Of a stretch of 64,000 nt of DNA, positions 1-11,944 are shown piece after piece. This DNA is from Odobenus rosmarus divergens (Eukaryota; Chordata; Mammalia; Carnivora; Odobenidae). Under the pieces are notes generated by a model. The model worked only from the letters and a program-made list of their open reading frames with translations, did no database searches and was not told the DNA's origin. Every line of letters begins with the position of its first letter. Position 1 is the first letter of the stretch. The stretch is taken from positions 89,441 through 153,440 of the forward strand of contig NW_004452137.1 in the NCBI RefSeq assembly GCF_000321225.1, given 5' to 3'. The position numbers were made by a program, and so were the translations under genes.

Positions 1-11
1 AAAAAAAAAAA

Positions 12-290
12 ACAGTTATATATACAGCAAACTAGTAGTTACCAGAGGGTAGGGGGTTAGGGAGATGAGTGAAATAGGTGAAGAGGAGTTAGAGGTACAA
101 ACTTCCAGTTATAAAATAAATAAGATGGGATGAAAAGTACAACATAGGGAATATAGTCAATAATATAATAGCTTTGGTGACAGTTGATAACTTATCATAG
201 TAGGAATTGTGTAATGTATAGAATTGTTGAATCACTATGTTACACACCTGAAATTAATATAACATTGTACGTCAACCATAATTTAAGAAA
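12..290 (+). mobile_element. L1M-type LINE 3' end fragment
   Basis: The stretch reads like the 3' UTR of an old mammalian L1 in sense orientation, including the motifs GGTACAAACTTCCAGTTATA-like (near 99-117), GAATCACTATGTTACACACC (near 229-249) and CTGAAATTAATATAACATTG (near 249-268). The subfamily is not certain. Confidence 0.7.
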
Positions 291-1059
291 AAAATACTTT
301 CAAGAAATAACTGGCCATTTTAAAACTATTAGTATCTCCTACAAATTCCCCATTTTTTTTATATTTCTCAAAGCATAAAGAAATAAAAAAATGCTAATGG
401 CAGATTTTACCTTTATGTGGCACAGGTATAAGATTAGAAATCAGTGAAACATTGGATCATGAAAGAGTTTTTGGAGAAAGACGTACTTTTTATAGGCTGA
501 ATTTTTTTCCTGTGAAGCCCAAATAATTTTATGATGCAGTTCCTAAAAAATCACATAAATAATATACAGGTGGTCTATTGAGGATACTCTCATTAACGTT
601 TTTTTTTGGCAAAAATTTTCCTCAAATCCCAAAGCATTGGAATATAACCCAAATACTTTTAATAAAAGCTATTTACATTATCATTAAAATTTAGCAGTAA
701 AGGGATTGGAGTATAGCAAATTCAAAAATGATATTTATCAACTCTAGTCAACAGGTGAGGAAAGTGAATAAAACTGGCTAATGTAGTTAGGATCAGGCCT
801 GTTTTATTTGATGCAGAAGTAGCACTAACACTTTCCTGGTGGTATCTGATGTTCTAATTTTCCTTAATAAATTATCTTAGGGTTTTTTTTAAAGTTATAA
901 CTCTAAGAGAATATTACAAATAGCAGACTTGAAAGTTTTCATAGAGAATACATTAGCGACAGACTGATCGAGTATATTGTTCTACTTTTCTTCCTCCAAG
1001 TATATGTTAACTATATTCATTTTTACCTGTCTTCACTGTCACCATTTTAATTTAAGCGT
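291..1059. other. AT-rich intronic DNA, nothing recognised
   Basis: I see short homopolymer tracts but no gene, repeat family or regulatory site I can support. Confidence 0.5.
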
Positions 1060-1484
1060 CCATTCTCAGCTGCCTGGCACTACAGCAAGATCCTTCTTCT
1101 TAGTTCCATGATAAACTCCCTCCAATCTATTCTCCACTTTACAAACCATCGAAATCTTTGAAATCATAAATTACTCTCTAAAATCCCTTCTTTTTGCACT
1201 TAGAATAATGCACCAATACTTTTCTAGGTCTCATAAATCCATTATGATTCTACCTTTGTCTGACCTTGGATTTAACTCACCTTGGGCTACCTTCTCCCTT
1301 TTTTCCAACAACAGTAGACCCTTTAATGTCCTTGAACACCCCAAGATTGCTTTCATCTCAGAACCTTCACACATGCTCTTCCTTTTCTCTGGAATTCTCC
1401 AGCCCCTGCTCTTGGCGCACCAGGAATTCTCACATTCCTCAAGACTCCTCATGTCGCTTTTCAGCAACATCTTTCCTGACCATT
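1060..1484 (-). mobile_element. L2-like LINE 3' fragment
   Basis: C/T-rich sequence with the order of motifs seen in antisense L2 3' ends (a CTGCCTGGCAC-like start, CAATCTATTCTCCAC, and a CTTCCTTTTCTCTGGAAT-like block near 1379). The similarity is distant, as expected for L2. Part of it, 1112-1381, is duplicated in inverted orientation at 4634-4902. Confidence 0.5.
1112..1381 (+). repeat. Inverted duplication, arm 1
   Basis: This 270-base segment is repeated as its reverse complement at 4634-4902. By hand alignment I find five substitutions and one single-base indel in a T run, about 98% identity, with abrupt edges on both sides. L2-like sequence continues beyond both edges here but not at the other arm, so this arm is probably the source. 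Confidence 0.95.
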
Positions 1485-1706
1485 CTATCTAGGTAGATTT
1501 TTTTTTTTTTTAAGATTTTATTTATTCGAGAGAGAGAGAGAATGAGAGAGAGCACGAGAGGGAAGAGGGTCAGAGGGAGAAGCAGACTCCCTACTGAGCA
1601 GGGAGCCCGATGCGGGACTCGATCCCGGGACTCCAGGATCATGACCTGAGCCGAAGGCAGTCACTTAACCAACTGAGCCACCCAGGCGCCCTATCTAGGT
1701 AGATTT
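1485..1706 (-). mobile_element. Can-SINE (SINEC) with 16-bp TSD
   Basis: Reverse-oriented tRNA-Lys-derived carnivore SINE. The tRNA-like head ends in CCACCCAGGCGCC at 1690, and the pyrimidine (here GA) tract and poly(A) (here T) lie to the left. The TSD CTATCTAGGTAGATTT is perfect at 1485-1500 and 1691-1706, which implies a fairly young insertion. Confidence 0.97.
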
Positions 1707-2889
1707 ATCTCTATTCTTTTTCTTGTTGCTTCTTGTTGGTTTTTTGTTGTTTCTATTTATTTACCACAGATTTAAAATATTAATTAAAACAGGTACATTT
1801 TATACACACATATATATGCACACACCTCTGTGTGTATATCTGTCTATCTAAAAAGGAAGTGAAGGGGACTGGAAGGGATTGGGGGCATTAGTAGATAGGT
1901 AGATTATTGTTTTTCATTTGTTTATTGGACCACTGCTAACTCCATAAAGGCAAGGACCGTACATATTTTATTCACTAAAATACATCCAGTGCCTAGGATA
2001 ATGCATGGTCCATGGTAAGTATATGTAAATTTTTATATCCTCCATGAAGTAATGAATGAAAAGGTGAATATGTAAGTTCATATAGCTGGATGGTTGTGAA
2101 CCAAGTCTTAGGAATTTCAGTCTGAAACTTTTTCTACTATGCAAGTTTGAATGCCAAATCACAGAAGATTGTCCACCTCTGATTTTGCCTTACTTTCTCC
2201 TTTTACTGTAGTCCCAGTGCGTTTCTTGTAATTATTCTAAAATCAAATATTTTATTAAACACTCTAATTGTGTCTTATGTTATGTATCCTGAAGTACTAC
2301 TCACTCAATAGTTAAGTTCCAAGTCTTAGGCATTATTTCCTTTTAAGGAAAATCATCTAAAGTATCTAACATAATACAGGTCCTTAGGTAGATTCTTATT
2401 TTAATATATGCTTATTAACTTTAAAATGTATCAGAAGAGAACAAGGTTGTCTCAAAGGCAGGACTTTCAGTCCCTCTGGAAAGCACCATATATCTCCCAA
2501 TGTTAATTTAAGCTTGACAAATGAGGGGTGAATTTATTTGTAAGAGAGTTCATATCCTCATTGAGGAGCGTTTATTCTTCCTTGAAAGGTTATTTTCTGC
2601 AAAATAAGATACAGTGCTGCATCCAGCCTGCTCTGCAAGGAACAATCCTTGGCATCTAGACTAAGTGTTATGTCCTCTAGCTAGGAAATGAGTTGTGAGA
2701 GGTATTTTTCATTTCTAACTTCTGATCATAGTAACATTTTCAGTAAGCTTATACGGAGACAGCTGCTGCTAAGCAGGTTTATTTTCACTGGGTCATAAAA
2801 TAACATATGGGTGGAAAGAATTCAGTTACTGCCTTAGTTGATGAAACTTTATGTCATAGGAAGAGAGTGGGTCGTGTCAGATGAGATGA
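1707..2889. other. Intronic DNA, nothing recognised
   Basis: There is a short mixed TA/CA-rich tract near 1800-1850. Otherwise I see no supportable feature. Confidence 0.5.
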
Positions 2890-2894
2890 GTCAG

Positions 2895-3058
2895 ACAGAT
2901 GAGAGTCTGTATCTCAGATTTGACCTTTATTGCATATGTGACCTTTAGCAAGTTTTTCAACCTCTGTATAAGCCTGTTTACTCATGTTTTATAACTTCCT
3001 CCTAAGGGTACTAAAAATTTTAATAGCACATTAAGTATTCAACACATGGTAACTTGAA
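2895..3058 (+). mobile_element. MIR SINE relic
   Basis: The MIR core is recognisable in order: a GTGACCTTTAGCAAGTTTTTCAACCTCTGT-like block (near 2938-2966), a TTTACTC...block, and a terminal AAGTATTCAACACATGGTA-like block. It is strongly decayed. Confidence 0.7.
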
Positions 3059-4633
3059 GCAACAATAATAATGCAGACAAGTTACATTTCATAAAACATC
3101 ATAGAATTGAGATGTGGAAATAGAGAAATTTCAGTATGTGTCACCAGTTATTTTATCCGTTCATTATTTCAGAAATACTGACTTGCCCTTACTACATGGC
3201 AGGTACTAAGCTAGGTATGAGTTGTTGAATGAAGCCCCAGTGATGTCTTCCCTCATGGAGATAACACTTCTTTTTTTTATTGTTTCCATTTTAGAGATTT
3301 AAAAAAAAAGATCTGCCTAGTTTAACTGATGTTTTATTTTTAAAAGGAATGGTAGGATTCATTTCTCATTTTCCCAGTCTTATTCTTTTTAAGTTGGTAC
3401 AACCTTTGGAATTGCCCTTGACTTTTTTTGGACAGTCATAGGATATGGAGGGAACACATCTGTGGTTCTGCAATGTGTCCATGTGGTGACATGTGATTAT
3501 TTATTATAACTCTTATCTACTAAGATTATGATCACTAGTTTAATTGTCTCCTTTGGTAGACTATAAACTCTTAGCTATAGAAATTGTGACTGCCTTATTT
3601 GCTATTATATACACATAATATGCACTCACTGGACTAATGAATTGATGAGTATTTTCCATGATTCTTCATGCTCTGTGAAGTATGTGTGATTATACATGCT
3701 GGAAGTTACCACCTAATTTTGAAACACTGGTATAAAAAGGGAAAGAAAAATAAGTTATGCAAATTCAAGGATCTACATTAATAACATTTTAAAATTACTT
3801 GCCCTAAAAATGAGTAGAGATGAATGTTGGAAAGTACAGTGCAATTAGTCTGACATGTTTTCAGTAAATTGTCAGATTATCAAGGATTTTTAGGATATCA
3901 AGATTCTCGAATAAACAAGCCCCCTAAATCAGTAAACCTGACTGCCTGTAATACCCACTGATGTGTGACAGGGATAATGTAGTTAATTCACCCCCAACAT
4001 AATCCTTTAAGTACTCCTGGTCTTTAGTCTTTGCTCTGGAAGTTTAGAAATCTGACCAAAAAAAAAAAAAAAAAAAAAAAAAAGGTTGTGAAATGGAGCA
4101 GCATAGGTTTCAACACTTCTCTTTGTCTGGCATCCTAGCCTGCCTTCTGAGAAGTAAAAACAATTGTGTAAATACTGGTTACAGAACCAAAGGAAGAAAA
4201 CTTGTAAAGCTTAGAGGAATCTTCTTTCATGTTCTCTTGAATAGCTAAGAGCTGGGATGATGTTAAGTGAGAGCATATGCTTGGCTTTTCCATAATGGCT
4301 GTCTTTCATAGTCATGACATACCTTCCTTAATCTGGATACAAAGATACAAACATAGATTGAACCTTATTCAATTTGCATTTTTGCTCCCTTTTAACATAT
4401 AATGCATTATTCATACAGTCTTTACTACATTTGCAGTAAAAGCTGGTGAATGTGGAATATCTTAGAAATATGACCTATTGTCATTAACTCAAGACTCTCT
4501 TTGCTTAAACTGGGATGTAGATAAGGAAAATCAAGGGAATTGATTTGTGGTGGTACACAATTCTTTCTGGCCAGAGAAAATTACAAATATTTCAGCATGC
4601 ATTTAGATGTTTTGCATTTTAACCAAAGTTAAA
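3059..4633. other. Intronic DNA with a long poly(A) tract
   Basis: A 25-base A run occurs at 4059-4083. The rest is unique AT-rich DNA forming most of the spacer of the inverted duplication. No gene or repeat family was recognised with confidence. Confidence 0.5.
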
Positions 4634-4902
4634 GAAGAGCATGTGTGAAGGTTCTGAGATGAAAGCAATCTTGGGGTGTTCAAGGACATTAAAGGGTCTA
4701 CTGTTGTTGGAAAAAGGGAGAAGGTAGCCCAAGATGAGTTAAATCCAAGGTCGGACAAAGACAGAATCATAATGGATTTATGAGACCTAGAAAAGTATTG
4801 GTGCATTACTCTAAGTGCAAAAAGAAGGGATTTTAGAGAGTAATTTATGATTTCAAAGATTTCGATGGTTTGTAAAGTGGAGAATAGATTGGAGGGAGTT
4901 TA
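4634..4902 (-). repeat. Inverted duplication, arm 2
   Basis: This is the reverse-complement partner of 1112-1381, 3.25 kb away. Homology stops sharply at 4634 and 4902. I see no poly(A) tail and no target-site duplication, so retroposition is not indicated; a DNA-based copy event such as replication template switching is more likely. Confidence 0.95.
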
Positions 4903-5639
4903 GCTTAGGGTGATGTCTTTTTATTTCAAGAATGTAATTTAATCATGGAAAAACAGCATTAGATCACATCAAATTAACTTGTAGTACTTGGTAAACTAAT
5001 GCAAATAGTGTGCAGTATACAAATAACTTAAAACAGTCTATGAATTTTGGCGAGAGTAAAGTGAAAGTTAAAATATTTTATATTAATATAAACATTACAC
5101 ATACCGAGTCTTTTAATTCAAGATGTGTTAAAAATGAGGCTAATTCTTCTGTGTAGGTCACCTCTATCTGATGAAGAAAGACATGAATAAGTCCAAAACA
5201 GATTTAAGACTACATTTAGACCAGATAGACTAAATAATTAACCTGCAAGATGTATTGAGAATCTAATATCTATTGCATTCCTACTAGTGTCCTATAGATG
5301 AAGTAATAAATGTAGGGACATTATAAATAGAAGTTTTAGGGGCAATAACAGAGGGAAAATCCTTTTAAGAATCAGGGAGCTCCAAAGAAATGCCTCTTTT
5401 CTTAGTTCAAATTCACATACTTGTTAACCTGTTAAATCGGATTTTTAAACAAGTAAAATGCCTTAGAACCTCTCTACGAATAAATGTTTGAGAAGTCTCC
5501 AGATCACAAAATCTAAGAAAAATGGTCTTTAGGAGCAATTAAGGAAACCACAGACTTACTCAGAGTGTTCACCAAGTTTAACTCCTTTATATCTACATGA
5601 CAGTTGGTGTTATGGTAGTCCACAAAGTTTGGGAAGCAT
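4903..5639. other. Intronic DNA, nothing recognised
   Basis: AT-rich unique sequence with no supportable feature. Confidence 0.5.
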
Positions 5640-6090
5640 TTCTGGGTGTTGGAAAGAAGGTGGACTTTGGAGTCAGGCAACCTGGGTTCATACCCACGTT
5701 ACACTATTATTAGTTTTGTGACCTTGGGCAAGTCAACTAAATTTATTTATTATTATTATTTTTTAAATTTTTGTTTAAATTCAATTTAGTTAACACATAG
5801 TGTATTATTAGTTTCAGGGGTAGAATTTCGCGATTCATCAGTTGCATATAACACCCAGTGCTCATTACATCAAGTGCCCTCCTTAATGCCCATCACCCAG
5901 TTACCCCATCCTCCCACCCACCTCCCCTCCAGCAACCCTCAGTTTGTTTCCTAGAGTTAAGAGTCTCAACTACATTTAGATTCTGAACCTGAATTCTCTT
6001 ACCTGAAAAATAAAGACAGTAATGTCTTTTCTATGGGTTTTGTGAATATTATTCGAGAATGGGTATATGAAGTTCTTGGCTAGTCACTGT
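5640..6090 (+). mobile_element. MIR SINE split by an L1 insertion
   Basis: The MIR runs from a GACTTTGGAGTCAGGCAACC block (5668) through TGTGACCTTGGGCAAGTC (5718-5735). It resumes after the L1 with a TTCTCTTACCTGAAAAATAAAGACAG-like block (near 5995). The left and right halves join naturally at the duplicated target. Confidence 0.85.
5733..5978 (-). mobile_element. Carnivore L1 3' UTR insertion inside MIR
   Basis: An antisense, heavily 5'-truncated L1 of about 220 bases. It contains the carnivore L1 3' UTR (TTAACACATAGTGTATTATT, AACACCCAGTGCTCATTACA, CATCACCCAGTTACCCCATC blocks). The TSD TCAACTAAATTTA (5733-5745) is repeated as TCAACTACATTTA (5966-5978), with one mismatch. Confidence 0.9.
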
Positions 6091-7239
6091 GATTGTGTTG
6101 AGGTCTATGATCATTGTTTGTGGAACAAAACTTTTAGTAATCTCAAAGCACAATTAAGAAATTGAGTCCAGCAAAGCTAGATAGAAAATAGAGAAGGAGA
6201 TGAAGACCTTTTCCTCTACCATCTCACTCCCTGTCTGACCTTGGGACCTTCTTTCGGTCCACTATGACTTTCCCCTTGTAGGAAATGGAAGTAGTTAAAG
6301 AAGGACCAGACACTGAGAAGTCTAGGTTAGACTAGCTCTGCATTCCTACTGAGGAAGCGCATTCAGGGCACTGTTAATTCTGCTCTGTGAAAGAGAGGCC
6401 CTGGGTGATCTTTTAAAAAAGATTTAAAAGCCTTCTGACATGTATGCCATCTAAGCAAGTCTAGTGCTGCTACAGAAGTAGCACAGAGCAGGAAGCAACT
6501 TTAGAGAGTGTAAAAATAATGAGCCTGCTCCTTTCTTGCTAGAAGGGTATTAGCAGCTCTATGCCTTCCTTTTGTGTGTCTGGAGGGGAGAATTTACTGG
6601 GATACTTATTCTTCACCTTGTATTTTATTTTCTCTCTCTTTTGTCTTTTCTTGCCTCCCCCCCCCTTTTTTCTGCTCCCCCATTACCAGTCAAGTAGTAT
6701 AAATTGATCATCTATTGTTTGTAAGTCCCAGTGGTGCCCAGGTACACAAAGAATGAAAATGTTCATCGCCCTAGTCAGACTCCTATGAGCATCTCCTTGT
6801 AGATGGGCCATGTATTTCCAAGAAATATTGTCTCATCTCTCAGTACTGCCTAACATGGTCCCTTGCCTTTAACTGGTGACATTTATTTTCTCTGTTCTCA
6901 TATACACCTTCCTTCTTTCTCCTCAATGGCACCTCACATTGCCTGCCCTCCAGCAGTGCCTCTTGTGCTCACCACTGTCTTTGAGCTAACTCAGCTCACT
7001 TCTTCTGATGGGTCAAACATGGTCAACACTGGTTCGTGTCAAGTTCATGCAAACACAGAAGATCCAAAAGAGGACTCATTATCCCCTTACCCTTACCATC
7101 ATTTAGCATGCAGGATTCTGTCCCAAGTTCTTGATCTCAAGGGGGAAGCAAACTTATATTTTTGTTTTTGTTTTGTTTTTTGTTTTTTTTTCTTTTTCCT
7201 TATGGTCCACCTTAAAACATTAGCCAAATCTTAGGGAGT
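6091..7239. other. Intronic DNA, nothing recognised
   Basis: Contains a C/T-rich tract near 6640-6680 and a TTTTG-rich tract near 7159-7197. The 123-codon ORF at 6863-7234 runs into that T-rich tract and has no recognisable domain, so I do not call it a gene. Confidence 0.5.
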
Positions 7240-7700
7240 CTGCCTCCATAATAGCTTTGCTTTCTTCTCCTCTCAATTTCTACTTCATCTTTCCCAAATC
7301 AAATTCTCAGAACCTTACTCCAGGATGTTTTCAAGAGCCTTCTAACTGGCTTCTCAAGCAATACTCTTTCCCCTTTTATTCCATTCTCCACCTGATTGCC
7401 CACCTGATCTTTCTGAAGGTTAGTTTTGTTTACATCACTTTACTGCTCAAAAGTGTTTTTGCTTGTAATTTTTATGCAGGGGGGGAAAATAAACTTGTTA
7501 ATCTAGATCCGTAGGTTATCCTCTTCTAATCCTATTTCATCAGACTTCTCTTCACTCCCTTTAAACTTCAGAACTGCTTTGCATATTGTTCCTGATTTTC
7601 CCCTGAACTTACCCATCTATGTGCATTTGCTTATACTGTTTCCTCTGTCCTATAAAATTCTCCTTCCAGTTTTCTTAGGCCTTGTCCAATGTTCATGGTT
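7240..7700 (-). mobile_element. L2 LINE 3' fragment
   Basis: Pyrimidine-rich sequence with the motif order of an antisense L2: a CCTTCTAACTGGCTTCTCAA-like block, then CCACCTGATCTTTCTGAAG, a gap, and a TTGCATATTGTTCCTGATTTTCC-like block. It is diverged. Confidence 0.6.
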
Positions 7701-7826
7701 GTTGCAAAGATGTATCTGTGGCCTGGACGCTTGTGATTCCAGTGCACACTGAATTGTTAGGGAGTTGAGACCATAGGAGCAGCCCTCAGCCAACTCAGAT
7801 AGGAGCTAGAAGAAAAGATATCCTGC

Positions 7827-9135
7827 TGTATTAGATAAGTCTAGGTTCTCCAGAGAAACAGAACCAATAGGAGAAATATATATATCTATGATTTATTATA
7901 AGGAATTGGTTCACATGATTATGAAGTCTGAGAAGTCCCCTGATCTATAGTCAGAAAGCTGGAGCCCGAGGGGAGCCAATGGTATAGTTCCAGTCCAAGT
8001 CCAAAGGCCCGAGGACCAGGAGAACCAATGGTGTAAGTTCCAGTCTGAGTTTGAGTTTGAAAGCAGAAGTCCAATGTTTGAGCTCAAAGACAGAGAATTC
8101 TCTTTCCCTGCCTTTTTGTTCTCTTCAGGCCTTCAATGAACTGGATGATGTCCATCCACATTGGGGATGGCAATTTGCTTTACTCAGTCTAGGGATTCAG
8201 ATGTCAATCTCATGAAAAACATCCTCACAGACACACCTAGAATAATGTTTTGTTTTAATATTTTATTTTTAAACTGTTTTCTAGCTTTAACAAGGTACAA
8301 TTGACAAAACTGTGTATTTAGGTTGTACAACATGATGATTGAATGTATGTATACATTGTAAAATAATTACCACAATCAAGTTAGTTAATAATATCCATCA
8401 CCTCATATGGCTACTATTGTGTGTGTTTGTGTGTGGTGATAACACTTAAGATCACTCTCCCAGCAAATTTCAAGTATGCAAGGCAATATTATTAACTGTA
8501 ATTACCATGCTGTACATTAAACCCCCAGAACTCATAATCTGTAACTGATAATTTATACCCTTTGACCGGCATCTTCCATTTTCCTCATTCCCCAGAACCC
8601 GGTAACCAACATTGTATTTACTGGCTCTGTGAGTTCAGATTTTTTAGATTCCAACATATGAGTGAAATGATTCTGTCTTTGTCTTTCTGTGTCTGGTTAT
8701 TTTGCTGAACATAATGTCCTCCGGGGTCATCCAAGTTGTAATAAATGGCAAAAAATCCTTTTTTTGATAAATGCCTGTTTAGGCATCGTGTCCTTTTTCT
8801 GTTTTTTTTCTTTGCTATGGATTTCTAGGAGTTCCACATGTATTTTGGATATTAAACCTGTCTCAGATACGCAGTTTGCAAATATTCCCTCCCATTCCAT
8901 AGATCATCTTCTCATTTCATTGTTTGTTGATTCTTTGCTGTACAGAAGCTTTTTATTTTGATGTAATCACTCACAATTTTCTGCATTTGCTTTTGCTGCC
9001 TGTGCTTTCAATGTTATATCCAGAAATCTTACTGCCAAGATCAATGTCAAGGAGCTTTTTCCAGAATACTGTTTAACCAAATATCTGTTATCCTGTTGCC
9101 CAGTCAAGCTGACACAGAAAATTAGTCATTATAAG
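7827..9135. mobile_element. Old interspersed repeat, family not assigned, split by L1
   Basis: The left part (7827-8250, from GGTTCTCCAGAGAAACAGAACC to ACACACCTAGAATAATG) and the right part (9063-9135, from TTTAACCAAATATCTG to GACACAGAAAATTAGTCAT) are two pieces of a common mammalian repeat that I recognise by sequence but cannot name safely. They abut when the L1 at 8251-9062 is removed. Confidence 0.7.
8239..9074 (-). mobile_element. Old L1 (3' UTR plus ORF2 end) with 12-bp TSD
   Basis: Antisense L1. The 3' UTR (TTGTACAACATGATGATTGA, CCATCACCTCATATGGCTAC blocks) leads into ORF2 3' sequence (TTTGCTGTACAGAAGC near 8935, TTTTCTGCATTTGC near 8974). The TSD AGAATAATGTTT (8239-8250) is repeated as AGAATACTGTTT (9063-9074). 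The reading frame is broken. Confidence 0.85.
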
Positions 9136-9237
9136 TGGTTTTCTTCCCCTAGTGGGAAAACAAGCTGAGGTGTGTTCTTCACCTCCCAGAGGTATCCAGC
9201 TGTATTCATTCCCAGATGCTTACAGTGTCAGACTGTT

Positions 9238-9461
9238 CCTTAAGTCAACTCTTTTTTTTTTTTAAAGGTTTTATTTATTTATTTGAGAGAGAATGACAGA
9301 TAGAGAGCACGAGAGGGAAGAGGGTCAGAGGGAGAAGCAGACTCCCTACTGAGCAGGGAGCCCGACGCGGGACTCGATCCCGGGACTCCAGGATCGTGAC
9401 CTGAGCCGAAGGCAGTCGCTTAACCAACTGAGCCACCCAGGCGCCCCTTAAGTTGACTCTT
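9238..9461 (-). mobile_element. Can-SINE with imperfect TSD
   Basis: Reverse-oriented SINEC ending in CCACCCAGGCGCC. The 16-bp TSD is CCTTAAGTCAACTCTT (9238-9253) against CCTTAAGTTGACTCTT (9446-9461), with two adjacent-codon mismatches. Confidence 0.95.
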
Positions 9462-10787
9462 AACTAGTGTCCTTCCGTTCCCATCTAACTTTCTAACTCC
9501 TTAACCAGGCTTTCATGGGAACTCAAATAACTATTTGCACACACATCCTAGTTTCAGAGATAACCTGCATAATAGTCATTCTTAAAAGTCACTGCGATGC
9601 AGCCATCCCCAATTTCTGCAAATGAGTGCGTTCTATCATTTTCTACTCTGTTAGAGTCATCACTTCCTTCATTTTACAAATATGTTTTTCTCTTTACTGA
9701 CAAAATTTCCTGATAAACAGAAGATGAACTACCTTTAACTTCCTATTTCCCACGTTCCTCTGTCATACTATGTGGTATATTTAGTGAATTCTATTTTTTT
9801 TTTTTTATTCGTGTGTGTTTGCCCTACTTTTCTAAATGTTTTCTATGTAAGAGAGCTATTTGATTGTCTGGATCATTGCTTAAGGTAAATATTTAGTATA
9901 TCCAAAACGAAAATGTTAATTCACAATATTTTTTTTTTTTTTTTTTTGCTCTGGGAACACTGTCAGGATGCAGTGGGAATAGAGACATCCTTGTCAAACA
10001 GCAGTAGGGTCCCTATGCAAGTGCAGTTTGAGTGTTGCTTCCATATTCCTCTCTCCTCCCATCATAGAGAAATGTTCCTGTGCTTATTTTCTTCCTTTTC
10101 CTTTCATCTATTGTTTTAGAAAACCTAATTTCCATTTGAGATGTGGAGCAAGATTATCATTTTTATTGTCTTTAGAATTTTGACATTGACTTGTTAAGGT
10201 GCCTGTCAACCAGCCTTTTGGATACTATTCTTAATATCCTCTTGGTGATGATGATGATGATGATGATGATTACCTCTCCCCCAACAAAATTGTGCACAGG
10301 CTCCTGGAATATTAATCTTACTCTGGTTTTATGTCTCAGAGACACAGTTAGGCTCCCTCTGGTGATGCAGTTTATTGTGGTATAGTTCAAATGTCAGATA
10401 CCCACTACCCAGAGTCCTGAGTCCTCTGTTATTTGGAGTTAATCTTATCTTGGAGATTTTAAAACTCAGGCTCCTGTTTCACAAGTATAGAACTCAGCAC
10501 TACCCTATCGATATTTCTAGGGGTCTTGAATGCCTATGTTTTTGTTATAATACCTTGTTCAGAATTTCCTTTTTCCCTGAATTTCCATTCACACGCTATA
10601 GCTATTTATTTTTCTTTATTCACTTTGCTCCCTTAAAATACCACTCTCAACAAAGGATTATATGTCTCGGAGATTTTATGGAGGATTTTCGAGTTATTAG
10701 AACATGATATATAGCATCATGACACTGCACACAATGTATATTGTTAGGTATTTCTTTCCCTATGATTCCCTAAAGTAAATTAGATAC
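9462..10787. other. Intronic DNA with a GAT microsatellite
   Basis: A (GAT)8-type run lies at about 10246-10269. No gene or repeat family was recognised in the rest. Confidence 0.55.
10246..10269. repeat. GAT trinucleotide microsatellite
   Basis: Uninterrupted GAT repeats in AT-rich DNA, with the potential to vary in length. Confidence 0.9.
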
Positions 10788-11944
10788 AAGGGAATGCTTT
10801 TTTTATTATGTTAATCACCATACATTACATCATTAGTTTTTGATGTAGTGTTCCAGTGCTTCATGCAGTACGTGCCCTCCTTAATACCCATCACCAGGCT
10901 AACCCATCCCTCCACCCCCCTCCCCTCTGGAACCCTCAGTTTGTTTCTCAGAGTCCATAGTCTCTCATGGTTTGTCTCCCCCTTCAATTTCCCCCCCTTC
11001 ATTTTTCCCTTCCTGCAATCTTCTTCTTCTTTTTTTTTTTTTTTTTAACATATAATGTATTATTTGTTTCAGAGGTACAGGTCTGTGATTCAACAGTCTT
11101 ACACAATTCACAGCGCTCGCCATAGCATATACCCTCCCCACTGTCTATCACCCAGCCACCCCATCCCTCCCACCCCCCACCACTCCAGCAACCCTCTGTT
11201 TGTTTCCTGAGATTAAGAATTCCTCATATCAGTGAGGTCAAATGATACATGTCTTTCTCTGATTGACTTATTTCGCTCAGCCTTATACCCTCCAGTTCCA
11301 TCCACATCATTGCAAACGGCAAGATCTCATTCCTTTTGATGGCTGCATAATACTCCATTATGTATCTATACCACATCTTCTTTATCCATTCATCTTTCAG
11401 TGGACATCTTGGCTCTTTCCACAGTTTGGCTATTGTGGACATTGCTGCTATAAACATCGGGGTGCACATACCCCTTCGGATCCCTACATTTGTATCTTTG
11501 GGGTAAATACCCAGTAGTGCAATTGCTGGATCGTATGGTAGCTCTATTTTCAACTTTTTGAGGAACCTCCATACTGTTTTCCAGAGTGGTTGCACCAGCT
11601 TGCATTCCCACCAACAGTGTAGGAGGGTTCTCCTTTCTCCACATCCCGCCAACATCTTTCGTTTCCTGACTTGTTAATTTACCCATTCTGACTGGTGTGA
11701 GGTGGTATCTCATTGAGGTTTTGATTTGGATTTCCCTGATGCCAAGCAATGTTGAGCACTTTTTCATGTGTCTGTTGGCCATTTGGATGTCTTCTTTGGA
11801 AAAATGTCTGTTCATGTCTTCTACTCATTTCTTGATTGGATCATTTGTTCTTTGGGTGTTGAGTTTAGTAAGTTCTTTATAGATTTTAGATACTAGCCCT
11901 TTATCTATGTCATTTGCAAATATCTTCTAAGGGAAGGCTTTTTT
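10788..11944 (-). mobile_element. Young carnivore L1 with ORF2 C-terminus and 16-bp TSD
   Basis: An antisense L1 of about 1.1 kb, 5'-truncated. From left to right it holds the 3' UTR (10804 to about 11220) and the C-terminal end of ORF2 on the minus strand (11224-11655 is open; recognisable residues include [18 protein letters not shown] and YYAAIKRNEI). Upstream of that the frame is shifted but the homology continues to about 11928. ORF2p is the L1 endonuclease/reverse transcriptase; only its C-terminal segment is left, so the copy is inactive. The TSD AAGGGAATGCTTTTTT (10788-10803) is repeated with one mismatch at 11929-11944. Confidence 0.95.

Noticed and set aside
10375..10707. 110-codon plus-strand ORF
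   Set aside because: It is hydrophobic only because the DNA is T-rich; no domain, start context or splice support was seen.
11390..11815. 141-codon minus-strand ORF overlapping the L1 ORF2 end
   Set aside because: It is a second, shifted frame of the same L1 ORF2 sequence.
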